From NCBI RefSeq assembly GCF_001592945.1, contig NZ_LRPB01000002.1, forward strand, positions 124,001-188,000: DNA of 64,000 bases, given 5' to 3'. The position numbers and the translations under genes are program-made. The DNA comes from Roseivirga seohaensis (GTDB taxonomy: Bacteria; Bacteroidota; Bacteroidia; Cytophagales; Cyclobacteriaceae). How positions within the stretch are numbered: position 1 is the first letter of the stretch; each line of letters starts with the position of its first letter. A model generated the notes under the pieces. The model was not told the DNA's origin. It did not search any database and saw nothing but the letters and a program-made list of their open reading frames with translations. Positions 1-9,400 of this stretch are shown here, in pieces.

Positions 1-27
1 TTATTTTAGCTGAATAGTCAATTTCAA

Positions 28-780
28 ATGCAGGGTATACAAGAACGAACGATCAATGATTTAGTGGCCGAAAACCATGTCAGGGCTTCGGTACTGTACT
101 ACTTCGGGGTAAATTTTTATGATAACGAGGAACGTACTTTGAAAGAAGTATGCACTTCTTGCGGCTTAAATATTAAAACGGTAATTAAAAGTTTAGAGGC
201 TGAACCAAAGAAAACCGATGTTAATGAGCTCAGGCTAATGGCCTATCCAATCGACCTTGTTGTAGAATATTTAAAGCATTCTCACTCTGTATTTGTAAAA
301 AAGCGTTTGGCTTACATTGCTCAGTTAATTGACAGTTTGGGAGCGGTAAACTATCGTTACCAAAGTTTGGCTAACGACCTAAAAACGGTATTTCCTTTAT
401 TTGTAGAAGACTTTATTCATCATATTCACGAAGAAGAAGATTCACTTTTTGTTTACATTCAACAGCTTAGAGATTTTCTTTCGGGAGAAAACCATGGCAC
501 CAAGCTATTCTATACCATGGAAAAAATATCCATTCATGAATTTGCAATAGACCATGAAGAGCATGAACATGAAATGGATGGGCTTCGAAAAATCACCAAT
601 AATTACACTTATTGCGAAGAAGCCGATTTGCATATTAAAGTGCTTTATGAAGAGCTGAAATCCTTTGAAGAGGATTTACTTTTACATGCTAAAATTGAAG
701 ATGACATTCTTTTACCAAAGGCACTTCAATTAGAAAAACTGGTTAAACTTCGTTTTTACGATATTATCAAACAGAATTAA
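28..780 (+). CDS. RIC/YtfE-like hemerythrin-fold di-iron protein
   Basis: The 250-residue protein has the two-part architecture of the RIC (repair of iron centres; YtfE/ScdA) family. An N-terminal DUF542-like segment (about residues 8-60) is followed by a hemerythrin-type four-helix domain (about 80-245). The domain carries the expected His/Glu ligands: H84/H86, H131-H134 with E135-E138, H176/H179/H181, and H220 with E224. Family members repair Fe-S clusters or release iron after nitric oxide or oxidative damage in the cytoplasm. In classic members the N-terminal segment holds a CCGG motif; here the equivalent stretch reads FGVNFYDNEE, so the paired cysteines are missing and the exact activity is uncertain. 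The stop overlaps the ruvX start by one base (TAATG), which suggests co-translation. Confidence 0.8.
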   Translation: MQGIQERTINDLVAENHVRASVLYYFGVNFYDNEERTLKEVCTSCGLNIKTVIKSLEAEPKKTDVNELRLMAYPIDLVVEYLKHSHSVFVKKRLAYIAQLIDSLGAVNYRYQSLANDLKTVFPLFVEDFIHHIHEEEDSLFVYIQQLRDFLSGENHGTKLFYTMEKISIHEFAIDHEEHEHEMDGLRKITNNYTYCEEADLHIKVLYEELKSFEEDLLLHAKIEDDILLPKALQLEKLVKLRFYDIIKQN

Positions 781-1190
781 TGGGTAGAATCCTCGCCATA
801 GATTATGGCAGAAAACGCGTTGGTTTGGCCGTTACCGATCCACTTCAAATTATCGCTTCTCCTTTAGAAACCGTACACAGTAAAGATGTGATTCAGTACT
901 TAAAGGATTACGATAAGGTTGAAAATCTGGAAGCAATTGTGTTAGGAATGCCCATGAACTTGAATAACCAACCTACAGATGCTACTCTAGGTGCAAAACA
1001 ATTTGAGAACCTACTTAAAAAGCATTTTCCAGAAAAACCCGTTTATTTGCAAGACGAAAGATTTACCTCCAAAATGGCCATGGATGCGATGATTGCCGGA
1101 GGGATGAAAAAAAAGGATAGAAGAGAAAAAGGGAATGTAGATAAAATAAGCGCGACCATTATTTTACAATCCTTTTTGGAAAGCAGATAG
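780..1190 (+). CDS. ruvX: Putative pre-16S rRNA nuclease / Holliday junction resolvase RuvX (YqgF)
   Basis: This 136-residue protein matches the YqgF/RuvX family in length and motifs. The N-terminal RNase H-fold signature ILAIDYGRKRVGLAVTD carries the first acidic residue at D8. A DERFTS motif lies in the middle, and a C-terminal GNVDKISATIILQ stretch has the last conserved Asp. The family processes the 5' end of 16S rRNA in several bacteria and was first named for Holliday-junction resolution. The ATG shares a base with the upstream stop, and deformylase begins one base after this stop, so the three genes probably form an operon. Confidence 0.92.
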   Translation: MGRILAIDYGRKRVGLAVTDPLQIIASPLETVHSKDVIQYLKDYDKVENLEAIVLGMPMNLNNQPTDATLGAKQFENLLKKHFPEKPVYLQDERFTSKMAMDAMIAGGMKKKDRREKGNVDKISATIILQSFLESR

Positions 1191-1191
1191 C

Positions 1192-1746
1192 ATGATTTAC
1201 CCAATAGTAGCTTACGGAGACAATATTTTAAGAAAAGAAGCTGAAGAATTTCATCGAGATTCTGAAGACCTTACCAAGCTAGTTGAAGCTATGTACGACA
1301 CCATGAACAATGCGAATGGTGTGGGTTTGGCAGCTCCACAAATAGGGTTGTCTAAAAGACTTTTTATAATTGATTCTACTAAAATGGAAGAGGAAGAAGG
1401 AAAAGGCATTAAGCGCGTTTTCATTAATCCTGAAATTCTAGATGAATACGGTGAAGAATGGAGTTTTGAAGAAGGCTGCTTGAGTATTCCAGATGTGCAT
1501 GGCGATATCCTTCGTCCTGAAAAACTTACCATTCGCTATTTCGATGAGTTATGGAACGAACACGAAGAGGAGTTTGACTCTATGACCGCCCGAGTAATTC
1601 AGCATGAATACGACCACCTCAATGGCGTTCTTTTTACAGACTACATAAAAGGGTTGAAAAAGCAGATGCTTCGAGCAAAATTGCTCAATATCTCAAAAGG
1701 CTCGGTAAAAGCAGATTACCGAATGCGATTCCCAAGTAAGAAGTAA
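1192..1746 (+). CDS. def: Peptide deformylase
   Basis: The enzyme removes the N-formyl group from nascent proteins in the cytoplasm. All three family motifs are present: GVGLAAPQIG (43-52), EEGCLSIP with the metal-ligand Cys96, and QHEYDH (137-142) with ligands H138 and H142 and catalytic E139. The length of 184 residues is normal for a bacterial deformylase. A short acidic loop (residues 65-71, MEEEEGKG-like) separates the first two motifs, as is common in Bacteroidota. It is the last gene of the overlapping RIC-ruvX-def group. Confidence 0.96.
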   Translation: MIYPIVAYGDNILRKEAEEFHRDSEDLTKLVEAMYDTMNNANGVGLAAPQIGLSKRLFIIDSTKMEEEEGKGIKRVFINPEILDEYGEEWSFEEGCLSIPDVHGDILRPEKLTIRYFDELWNEHEEEFDSMTARVIQHEYDHLNGVLFTDYIKGLKKQMLRAKLLNISKGSVKADYRMRFPSKK

Positions 1747-1783
1747 TTCAGCGTTTAAAGAGAAACCCTTTAGGATTTTACCC

Positions 1784-1948
1784 AAGTCGGACGGCACGTC
1801 AGACTTGTGTACTGGGTAGTGAACTACGAATATTTGCTTAAAAAAATGGAGGCTTTAAGTACTATAATATCAGGTCTGACCTTTGGTGCCGACCTTGCAA
1901 TTATTGAGAATACGCTCCTCCATCAAAGTAGGAATGCACGTCAGACTT
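1784..1948 (+). repeat. Left REP-like hairpin cluster (three units) beside the RAYT gene
   Basis: Three imperfect palindromes lie here. Unit A (1784-1806) has arms AAGTCGGACG and CGTCAGACTT around a GCA loop, giving a 10-bp stem with one G-A mismatch. Unit B (1872-1895) reads in the opposite sense, with AGGTC/GACCT ends and a GGTGCC core. Unit A' (1926-1948) is a decayed copy of A with three changes. The order A-B-A' is mirrored as B-A-B on the other side of the transposase gene. Such palindromes beside a Y1 transposase are typical of REP/RAYT systems. Confidence 0.8.
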
Positions 1949-1959
1949 AGATATTAGCT

Positions 1960-2547
1960 TTAGTTAAATAAAGCCTTTCTTGATTCTTCATGAATCGCCA
2001 CTCCGTAGGAATCTTCTACAAAGGTTTTTTCATTCACATTAATGAGATTAAAGGCAATCTCCTTATTACAAAGCGAGCCGTTTCTCATGAGTGAATAATC
2101 CCTGAAAGATGAAAACTCCCAATCTTCCATTTTACCGACCAAGCCAGCTTTCCAGGGGTTTTGGTGGGTGTATTGAAAACAGATAAAAGCTTGATTCGAA
2201 TCAACCATTAATTTGGATTTAGTTTTTTGCCGAAATAATGATCCTGAACGATCATGCTTTTTATTAAAGCCTAAAGCATATTGACTCAGTAGTAACCTAA
2301 AGCTATTACTAAGTCGGGTAACTTCTATATTTCCTTGCTTAACAAGCTCAGTTGACTTTTCTGTTACATTAAGAAGAAAATGGAAATGGTTTGGCATCAG
2401 GCAATAGGCCAAAATATCACAATGGGGTTTTACAAATTGTCTCACCTTTTTTAAGAACATTAGATAGTCATTGTAACCTTCAAAAATAGCTTGTCTATTG
2501 TTTCCTTGGTTGTAGACATGATAGATGTTGTCTGATTGTAATTCCAT
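1960..2547 (-). CDS. REP-associated tyrosine transposase (RAYT, Y1/IS200-like)
   Basis: The 195-residue protein is a single-domain Y1-type HUH nuclease. It has an N-terminal HVYNQGNNRQ strand, the HUH metal-binding motif in MPNHFHFLL (H54, H56), and a likely catalytic Tyr90 in the helix LSQYALGFNKKHDRSGSLF. The GSLF/Q and QNPWKAG motifs are typical of RAYT-family proteins. These are domesticated relatives of IS200 transposases that bind and nick REP hairpins and usually exist as one copy per genome. It is flanked within 15 to 210 bases by six REP-like hairpins in mirror order. The reading frame is intact. I chose the ATG at 2547 because it gives a normal family N-terminus. Confidence 0.9.
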   Translation of the reverse strand: MELQSDNIYHVYNQGNNRQAIFEGYNDYLMFLKKVRQFVKPHCDILAYCLMPNHFHFLLNVTEKSTELVKQGNIEVTRLSNSFRLLLSQYALGFNKKHDRSGSLFRQKTKSKLMVDSNQAFICFQYTHQNPWKAGLVGKMEDWEFSSFRDYSLMRNGSLCNKEIAFNLINVNEKTFVEDSYGVAIHEESRKALFN

Positions 2548-2606
2548 AATCCTTCAAATTATGAATATTCCTTAAAAGATATAGGCCTTTATGTTTCAGA
2601 TCATTC

Positions 2607-2756
2607 GGTCTGACCTACGGTGCCGACCTAACTCAGAATTAGATCAAAGTCGGACGGCACGTCAGAACGGGGGGCTAGGCAGGCGACTAAGAGTGTTTTT
2701 CAAAAAAAATCAGGCTTGAAACACTGTAGCGTTAGGCTGACCTTCGTTGCTGACCT
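2607..2756 (-). repeat. Right REP-like hairpin cluster (three units) beside the RAYT gene
   Basis: Unit B (2607-2628) has GGTC/GACC ends and a GGTGCC core. Unit A (2647-2666) repeats the AGTCGGACGGCACGTCAGA core of the left cluster exactly. A decayed B unit lies at 2734-2756. The order B-A-B is the reverse complement of A-B-A on the left side. The rest of the 2548-2895 gap holds only the promoter of the next gene. Confidence 0.78.
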
Positions 2757-2836
2757 GACAGCAGGTGGGTAATACTATTACCAATTAAAAGTTCGCCCCG
2801 TTCGAACCACGGATTATGACTAATATAATTACAAGC

Positions 2837-2866
2837 TTTGTTCAGAAGCATTAATCCCTATTTTTG
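2837..2866 (+). promoter_or_regulatory. Bacteroidota-type promoter of the AGCS symporter
   Basis: A TTTG at 2837-2840 and a TATTTTTG (TAnnTTTG form) at 2859-2866 are separated by 18 bases. This is close to the -33/-7 spacing of the Bacteroidota primary sigma factor. The symporter ATG follows 29 bases after the -7 element. Confidence 0.5.
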
Positions 2867-2895
2867 TGGATTCCTTAAAACCATAAAACTGGATT

Positions 2896-4578
2896 ATGCA
2901 GCAACTCAACAATTTTCTTTCTACAATAGATAGCTACATTGGTAGTGCAGGATGGTTCCCTTTCGCTTTATTGGGCGTGGGTCTGTTTTTCACTATTTAT
3001 CTAAAATTCCCTCAAATAAGATATTTCCGATTTGCTTTTAAGGTAGTACGTGGAAAATTTGACCGTGCAGGAGATCAAGGAGATACTTCTCACTTTCAGG
3101 CTTTGACTACAGCACTTTCAGGCACTGTAGGTACAGGTAATATTGCAGGTGTTGCGCTAGCTGTTCATTTAGGTGGGCCTGCAGCACTGTTCTGGATGGT
3201 GGTTACTGCCGCTATTGGTATGTGTACCAAATTTGTGGAAGTTACGCTTTCTCATAAATACCGTGAAGTAGCCGAAGATGGTACGATGGCTGGAGGGCCG
3301 ATGTACTACATGAAAAACAAGTTGAATATGAAGTGGTTGGCGGTTGTATTTGCCATTGCTACTGTTCTTTCTTCTTTCGGAACGGGTAATATGCCTCAAA
3401 TCAACAGTATTTCTTCTGCCTTAAAATCTACTTTCGCTATTGAGCCTTGGATGACAGGAGCCGTTTTATCACTTATTTTGGCATTTGTAATTATTGGAGG
3501 AATCAAAAGAATTGCATCAGTTACTGAAAAGCTAGTGCCAGCTATGGCCATTGTATATTTCTTGGGTTGTTTTTCCGTAATTTTTGCAAACATCGGAAAC
3601 CTGATACCGTCTATTGCTTCAATCTTTTCGAGCTTGTTTACAACTACAGCCGCTACTGGTGGTTTCTTGGGAGCCACGGTAATGTATGCTTTCAATGTAG
3701 GGGTAGGTAGAGGTTTATTCTCAAATGAAGCGGGTCAGGGTTCTGCGCCAATTGCGCACGCATCGGCCAAAGGACACGAGCCTGTGTCTGAAGGAATGGT
3801 TGCTATTTTGGAGCCGTTTATCGATACCATTGTTATTTGCTCTATCACTGGCCTTACGCTGCTTTCTTCAGGCGTTTGGCAAGAAAAACACCTAAATGAT
3901 TTTGCAGTAACCGATATGTCGATTCTCGCTGGGCATGATTATACTGATGATAACAAAGCAGGACGAGTAGCATTGAAAGAGCACTTGTCTGGTGAAAATC
4001 CACTACCCGTATTTGATGGTATGCTTCAGGTAGAAAATGGAAAAATAACCAGCAATGTTACGGTAATTCACGCTAGGTCTTTAGCTGAAGATATCGTTGT
4101 AAATGAATCTTTTGGAGGTGCACCGCTCACGGGTGAAGTGGAAATATCTAATGGAAAACCGGTAGACGGAAGTATTTCTTTCTACGGTAAATCACTAATT
4201 CACAGTGTTCCGCTTACGGCCATTGCCTTTACCAAAGGTTGGTTTGGTGAATACGGACAGTACATTGTGTCTATTGGGATTTTATTGTTTGCTTTCAGTA
4301 CAGCAATTTCATGGTCTTACTATGGAGATAGAGCCATGACATTCTTATGGGGTTCTGGTTCAGTTAAATATTATAGAATTGTGTATGTGGCAGGTTTCTT
4401 CATCGCTGCTATTGCAGATACTACTATTATATGGACAGTGGCCGCTATTGCCATTGCCGTAATGACCTTGCCTAACTTATTGGGTATTTTCTTACTGAGA
4501 AAAGATATGAAGAACACCATTGCGGATTACTGGAAAGGAATGAAAGAAGAATTCCCGGATGAGAAAACCCCTGAATAA
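2896..4578 (+). CDS. Alanine/glycine:cation symporter (AGCS family)
   Basis: This inner-membrane protein imports an amino acid with Na+ or H+. Family signatures are clear: [12 protein letters not shown] with the [11 protein letters not shown] segment (about residues 77-105), GGPMYYM, and [20 protein letters not shown] near residue 275. About ten hydrophobic segments are visible. Compared with the usual ~450-500 residues it carries an extra hydrophilic stretch at about residues 330-440, between two membrane segments, rich in charged residues and short strands. I see this as an extramembrane domain; its role is unknown. Substrate cannot be told from sequence. It is a single transcription unit with its own promoter and a strong terminator at 4602. 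Confidence 0.93.
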   Translation: MQQLNNFLSTIDSYIGSAGWFPFALLGVGLFFTIYLKFPQIRYFRFAFKVVRGKFDRAGDQGDTSHFQALTTALSGTVGTGNIAGVALAVHLGGPAALFWMVVTAAIGMCTKFVEVTLSHKYREVAEDGTMAGGPMYYMKNKLNMKWLAVVFAIATVLSSFGTGNMPQINSISSALKSTFAIEPWMTGAVLSLILAFVIIGGIKRIASVTEKLVPAMAIVYFLGCFSVIFANIGNLIPSIASIFSSLFTTTAATGGFLGATVMYAFNVGVGRGLFSNEAGQGSAPIAHASAKGHEPVSEGMVAILEPFIDTIVICSITGLTLLSSGVWQEKHLNDFAVTDMSILAGHDYTDDNKAGRVALKEHLSGENPLPVFDGMLQVENGKITSNVTVIHARSLAEDIVVNESFGGAPLTGEVEISNGKPVDGSISFYGKSLIHSVPLTAIAFTKGWFGEYGQYIVSIGILLFAFSTAISWSYYGDRAMTFLWGSGSVKYYRIVYVAGFFIAAIADTTIIWTVAAIAIAVMTLPNLLGIFLLRKDMKNTIADYWKGMKEEFPDEKTPE

Positions 4579-4601
4579 TTATTCAGTTTAAAAAATTATA
4601 G

Positions 4602-4636
4602 GAGCCGTCTTAATTAAATTTGAGACGGCTCTTTTT
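4602..4636 (+). terminator. Rho-independent terminator of the AGCS gene
   Basis: A perfect 9-bp stem (GAGCCGTCT / AGACGGCTC) with a 12-base loop is followed by five T. It lies 24 bases after the symporter stop. Confidence 0.88.
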
Positions 4637-4659
4637 GTTTCATTCCATTAAATTGCGAC

Positions 4660-5250
4660 ATGAAAATTTGCTTTGCCACAAATAATAAAAATAAGCTTGA
4701 GGAAATCTCTCAGATTTTAGGAGACCAATTTGAACTAGTTTCTTTAGAAGAAATTGGCTGTACCGAAGAGCTGGAAGAAACCCAAGAAACCCTTGAAGGA
4801 AACTCACTGCAAAAAGCTGCCTATGTTTTTGAACATTATGGCATTCCTGTTTTCGCTGACGATACTGGGCTAGAAGTGAATGCCTTAAATGGCGAGCCAG
4901 GCGTTTATTCTGCTATGTATGCTGGGCCCGAAAGAGATTCAAGTAAGAACATGGCAAAAGTGCTGGAAGGACTGAAAACGGCTAATGATCGCTCTGCAAA
5001 ATTTAGAACAGTAATTACCTATATGGAAAATGGTGAGCCTATTCAGTTTGAAGGAATTGTAGAAGGGGATATTACCAAAGAGGTTAGTGGTAAAGGTGGT
5101 TTTGGCTACGACCCTATTTTTCAACCAAAAGGCTATGATAAAACCTTTGGTGAATTATCGTCAGAAATAAAGAATACAATTAGCCACAGAAAAAGAGCCT
5201 TCGATAAACTTATTATTTTTTTAAAAGGCAAAGAAGGTAAATCAGTTTAG
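4660..5250 (+). CDS. rdgB: Non-canonical purine NTP pyrophosphatase (RdgB/HAM1)
   Basis: The enzyme hydrolyses dITP, XTP and related bases to the monophosphate and so keeps deaminated purines out of DNA and RNA. Motifs in order: FATNNKNKLEEI at the N-terminus, FADDTGLEVNAL with the catalytic Asp pair, the PGVYSAMYAG loop, GGFGYDPIF, and SHRKRAF near the end. The length of 196 residues is normal. It starts just after the AGCS terminator and is 17 bases upstream of udk, although udk has its own -7-like element. Confidence 0.95.
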   Translation: MKICFATNNKNKLEEISQILGDQFELVSLEEIGCTEELEETQETLEGNSLQKAAYVFEHYGIPVFADDTGLEVNALNGEPGVYSAMYAGPERDSSKNMAKVLEGLKTANDRSAKFRTVITYMENGEPIQFEGIVEGDITKEVSGKGGFGYDPIFQPKGYDKTFGELSSEIKNTISHRKRAFDKLIIFLKGKEGKSV

Positions 5251-5255
5251 GTTAC

Positions 5256-5263
5256 TATTTTTG
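5256..5263 (+). promoter_or_regulatory. -7 promoter element of udk, 4 bases from ATG
   Basis: TATTTTTG fits TAnnTTTG and ends 4 bases before the udk ATG, so transcription would start at or beside the A of the ATG. No clear TTTG lies at the -33 position. Confidence 0.4.
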
Positions 5264-5267
5264 CAAA

Positions 5268-5900
5268 ATGTCTGAAAATAAGCCGTATATCATTGGAATC
5301 ACTGGAGGGAGTGGATCGGGAAAAACACGTTTTCTTCGTTCGTTAATCGAAAGCTTCGATTCAGGTGTTGCCAGTATTTCTCAAGATGATTACTATAGGC
5401 CACGTGAACATCAACTGGTAGATAAAAACGGAGAATTCAATTTCGATAGACCAGAGTCTATTGATTATGAGCATTTCGCAAGTGACCTTTTGGCTCTAAG
5501 CAAAGGCAACGATGTTGAAAAACAGGAATACACCTTCAATAACCCGAATATTCAACCCAAAAACATACTGATAAAGGCTGCGCCAGTAATTTTGGTGGAG
5601 GGAATTTTTATCTTTCACTATCAAAAAATTTCTGAATTAATAGATCTAAAGGTCTTTGTAGATGCGAAGGACTATATAAAACTCCAGAGAAGATTAACGC
5701 GCGACAGGGTAGAAAGAGGGTATGATGCTGATGATGTGCTCTATAAATATGAGAACCATATTATGCCATCGTATCAGAAATATATCGAACCACATAAAGA
5801 ACATGCAGACATTGTAGTACCTAATAATACTGACTTTGGAGTAGCATTAGATGTGCTTAAGGCATTTATTCAATCGAAAATAAATGAGTATACTGTATGA
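5268..5900 (+). CDS. udk: Uridine kinase
   Basis: A 210-residue P-loop kinase with GGSGSGKT at 13-20 and the family motif ISQDDYYRPR that follows the first strand. It also has VEGIFIFHY, and RLTRDRVERGYD, which fits the lid Arg residues of uridine kinases. It phosphorylates uridine and cytidine to UMP and CMP in pyrimidine salvage. Length and motif spacing are normal. The -7-like element only 4 bases from the ATG suggests a leaderless transcript in addition to read-through from rdgB. Confidence 0.93.
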   Translation: MSENKPYIIGITGGSGSGKTRFLRSLIESFDSGVASISQDDYYRPREHQLVDKNGEFNFDRPESIDYEHFASDLLALSKGNDVEKQEYTFNNPNIQPKNILIKAAPVILVEGIFIFHYQKISELIDLKVFVDAKDYIKLQRRLTRDRVERGYDADDVLYKYENHIMPSYQKYIEPHKEHADIVVPNNTDFGVALDVLKAFIQSKINEYTV

Positions 5901-5917
5901 TTCTAAAGTCTATTCTA

Positions 5918-5925
5918 TAAATTTG
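5918..5925 (+). promoter_or_regulatory. -7 promoter element before the small membrane protein
   Basis: TAAATTTG fits TAnnTTTG and lies 9 bases before the ATG at 5935. No convincing -33 element is seen. Confidence 0.3.
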
Positions 5926-5934
5926 ACACGCTAA

Positions 5935-6306
5935 ATGAAAATGTCACCAAAAATATCGGGCATCAAAAGTACCCTCTTCTATATACTAGGGGTGCTAGTG
6001 GCTGTATTTGTCGTGGCACAAGAACTAATAACCTATCAGGGTTTAAAGATTGAATTTGCGTCAGAAGCTACAGATCAGCAGCAAAACGATGATCAAGGCG
6101 ATGAAAAGGAAGCGGTATATGAATATACTTGCGAATTGGCATTACCATCTACGGTAGTTCAGCTTCAAGCGTTTATTCCTGTTTTTATAGGAACAGTAAT
6201 AAGAGAATCGGAAGACAAGGAGATTCAATACCCGAGCGTTCCTTTGTACGATTCACCTCATTATAAAACTCTTTTCCGAAAGAAAATTTCCCCGAATGCC
6301 CCATAG
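5935..6306 (+). CDS. Hypothetical single-pass membrane protein
   Basis: I do not recognise a family. The 123-residue product has one clear membrane helix (about residues 13-31, FYILGVLVAVFVVAQELI). An acidic, Gln-rich linker (44-57) follows, then a region with a single Cys (YTCELAL) and a hydrophobic stretch near 75-90, and a basic C-terminus. An N-terminal anchor with a periplasmic tail is the likely topology. Met3 is an alternative start. It sits between udk and secDF on the same strand, with its own -7-like element, and 144 bases separate it from secDF. Confidence 0.65.
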   Translation: MKMSPKISGIKSTLFYILGVLVAVFVVAQELITYQGLKIEFASEATDQQQNDDQGDEKEAVYEYTCELALPSTVVQLQAFIPVFIGTVIRESEDKEIQYPSVPLYDSPHYKTLFRKKISPNAP

Positions 6307-6450
6307 GCTTTCTTTTGTTGCATCAAAATGATGCGATAACCCCTCACGAATACAATAAACTTTATTATATCAGGAGTGCCTGAAATTGGTGGTCATTCAT
6401 TTGATAACTAACTCAGAAAACCTTCAAACGATTAACTAACATACACTAAA

Positions 6451-9400
6451 ATGAAAAATAAGAATACCATAGTCTTTTTGACAGTGATCATTACGGCTCT
6501 GTGTCTTTACTACTTAGGAATCACCTTTTTTTCAAGAGGAATCCAACAAGACGCAGTTAATTATGCTAAGAATGAAGCGGGTGTAATAGACCAGCAAAAG
6601 AAACAATCATACCTTGACTCTATTTGGAGAGAGCCTGTGCTTAATATTCTAGGTGCAGAATTTACCTACCAAGAAATCAAAGAATATGAGTTGAACCTTG
6701 GTCTCGATTTACAAGGTGGAATGCATGTTACTTTAGAAGTTTCTCCAGTAGCGATTATTGAAGGGCTTGCAGGAAACAGCAAAGATCCACAGTTTAGAGA
6801 AGCATTAGCAAAGGCCGATGAAGCGCATAAAACAAACACTCAAACACCATATGCTAGTTTGTTTGAAACAGCATATGCCGAAGTTACCTCAGGTGGCCAG
6901 TTAAGTAAAATATTTGCGAACGCTGCTAATAAAGGTAGAATTGAATTTGGATCTACCAATGCAGAGGTAATGAAGGTTATTAACGAAGAGGTGGATAATG
7001 CCATCGATCGTGCCTTCCAAATTCTTAGAACTAGAATTGATAGATTTGGCACATCACAACCAAACATTCAAAGACTTCAAGGAACAGGTAGAATTCAAAT
7101 TGAATTACCAGGTGTAGATAACCCGCAAAGGGTAAGAAAACTATTACAAGGCGTTGCGAAATTGGAATTCTGGGAAGTATACGATCCAAGTGAAGTTGCT
7201 CCTACTCTTTCAGCGATTAACGATGCGCTTTTAAAAATTGAGGCTGCAGATAAGACAACCAAGCCTACAACTGATTTGGCTTCTGAATTGAAAGCTGAAA
7301 GTGCTGAAGGACAAGAAAACTCTCTTGAAAATGAATTGTCGGGCGACACTACCAATACTGCTGAAGAAGAATTGGCTACTCCAGGTCAATCAAAATTCTT
7401 TGCTCTAATGAAGCAAGGCCCATCTAATGGCTTTTTCTACGCTTTAGAAGATACTGCCCAAATTAATAGGGTGCTTAAGAACCCAAGTATTACAAGGTTA
7501 TTCCCAAGTACTTTAAAATTCTTATGGGATGTAAAACCAGCTGAAGGAACTGAATTGCTAGAGCTTTATGCCATTAAAATGGGCAGAGGAGGAGAGTCTC
7601 CTTTAACAGGTGAAGTAATTACTGATGCTCGTCAGTCGCTAGATGAATTTTCTAGACCAGCGGTAAGTATGCAAATGAACGCTTTAGGGGCGAAGAAATG
7701 GAGAAATATTACTGGTGCAAACATTCAAAGAAGAATAGCAATTGCCCTTGATAACTATGTTTATACTGCACCGAATGTTAATCAAGAGATTGCAGCAGGT
7801 AACTCACAAATCAGTGGAAACTTCACTATCGAAGAAGCAGAAGATCTTGCAAACATTCTAAAAGCAGGTTCACTTCCAGCACCAACAAAAATTGTAGAAG
7901 AAGCTGTGATTGGCCCAACTTTGGGTAAAGAAGCTCAAAAGCAAGGAGTAACTTCAATTTTAGCTGGTTTGGCCATTGTGGTTATTTTCATGATATTCTA
8001 TTATGCTAAAGGAGGAATCGTAGCGAACGTAGCTTTGCTTTTCAACATCTTCTTTATTCTTGGAATCTTGGCCAACCTAGGTGCGGCCCTTACTTTACCA
8101 GGTATTGCAGGTATCGTGTTGACCATTGGTATGTCGATTGATGCGAACGTACTTATTTTCGAAAGAATTAGGGAAGAAATGCGAAACGGTATTCCTGTTT
8201 TGCAAGCCATATCTTCGGGTTACCAAAAAGCTTACAGCTCTATTATTGATGCCAACGTAACTACATTCCTAACAGGTGTTATTCTTTACGTTCTGGGTCA
8301 AGGTCCATTGAAAGGATTTGCCGTAACCTTAATGATCGGTATTATCTGTTCATTCTTCTCAGCGGTATTTATTACTAGAGTTATCATTACCTACATGACC
8401 AAGAAAGGAAATGATAGTAAACTTAGCTTTGATACTCCGTTGTCAAAAGGTTGGTTAAACAATGTTCACTTCGATTTCTTAGGTAAAAGAAGATTGGCAT
8501 ATGTAATGTCGAGCATTGTAATTGCAATCGGTATTGTATTGATGGCCACCAATGGATTGAGACTTGGTGTAGACTTTCAAGGAGGTCGTTCTTATGTAGT
8601 GAATTTTGATGAGGCAATGACTGCTTCTGACATTAAAACATCACTTTCTGGAATGGAAACTTTCGCTAATTCAGGTATTGAAGTGAAAACTTACAATACT
8701 CCGAATATGCTTAAGATCACTACCTCATATATGATCGAAGATGAGTCGGTAGAAGCTGATGCTGCCGTTAAAGCAGCATTGACAGATGCCTTGAGTCAAA
8801 TTACGAATAAGACATTTGTGGATGGAACGGTTGATAATGTTGAAGCTGGCCAGTTTATCATTGGTGGTTCATCTAAAGTATCTCCAACCATTGCAGATGA
8901 CATTAAGAATTCATCTCTTGAATCATTCGGTTTGGCTATTTTAGCCATCTTCTTCTATATCCTTATTAGGTTCCGAAGATGGCAATTCTCGCTAGGTGCA
9001 ATTATCGCCTTGATCCACGATTCATTAATCGTATTATCTGCCTTTGCTATTGCGGGCTTATTCGGAATCAATTTCGAGGTAGATCAGGTATTTATTGGTG
9101 CCTTGCTTACCATTATGGGTTATTCAATAAACGATACCGTGGTTGTATTCGATAGAATTCGTGAAAATTTACAGCTTAAGGGTTCTAAAGACCTAGTGGG
9201 TACTTTCAACGAGTCGATCAACAGTACCATTAGCCGTACATTGATTACTTCGATGACTACTTTGATTGTGGTAGTTGTCCTATTCATCTTTGGTGGAGAG
9301 GTACTAAGAGGCTTCTCTTTCGCTTTCATGATCGGTATTATTGTAGGTACTTATTCTTCAATCTTTATCGCATCACCAATTGTGGTTGATTTGTCTAAAA

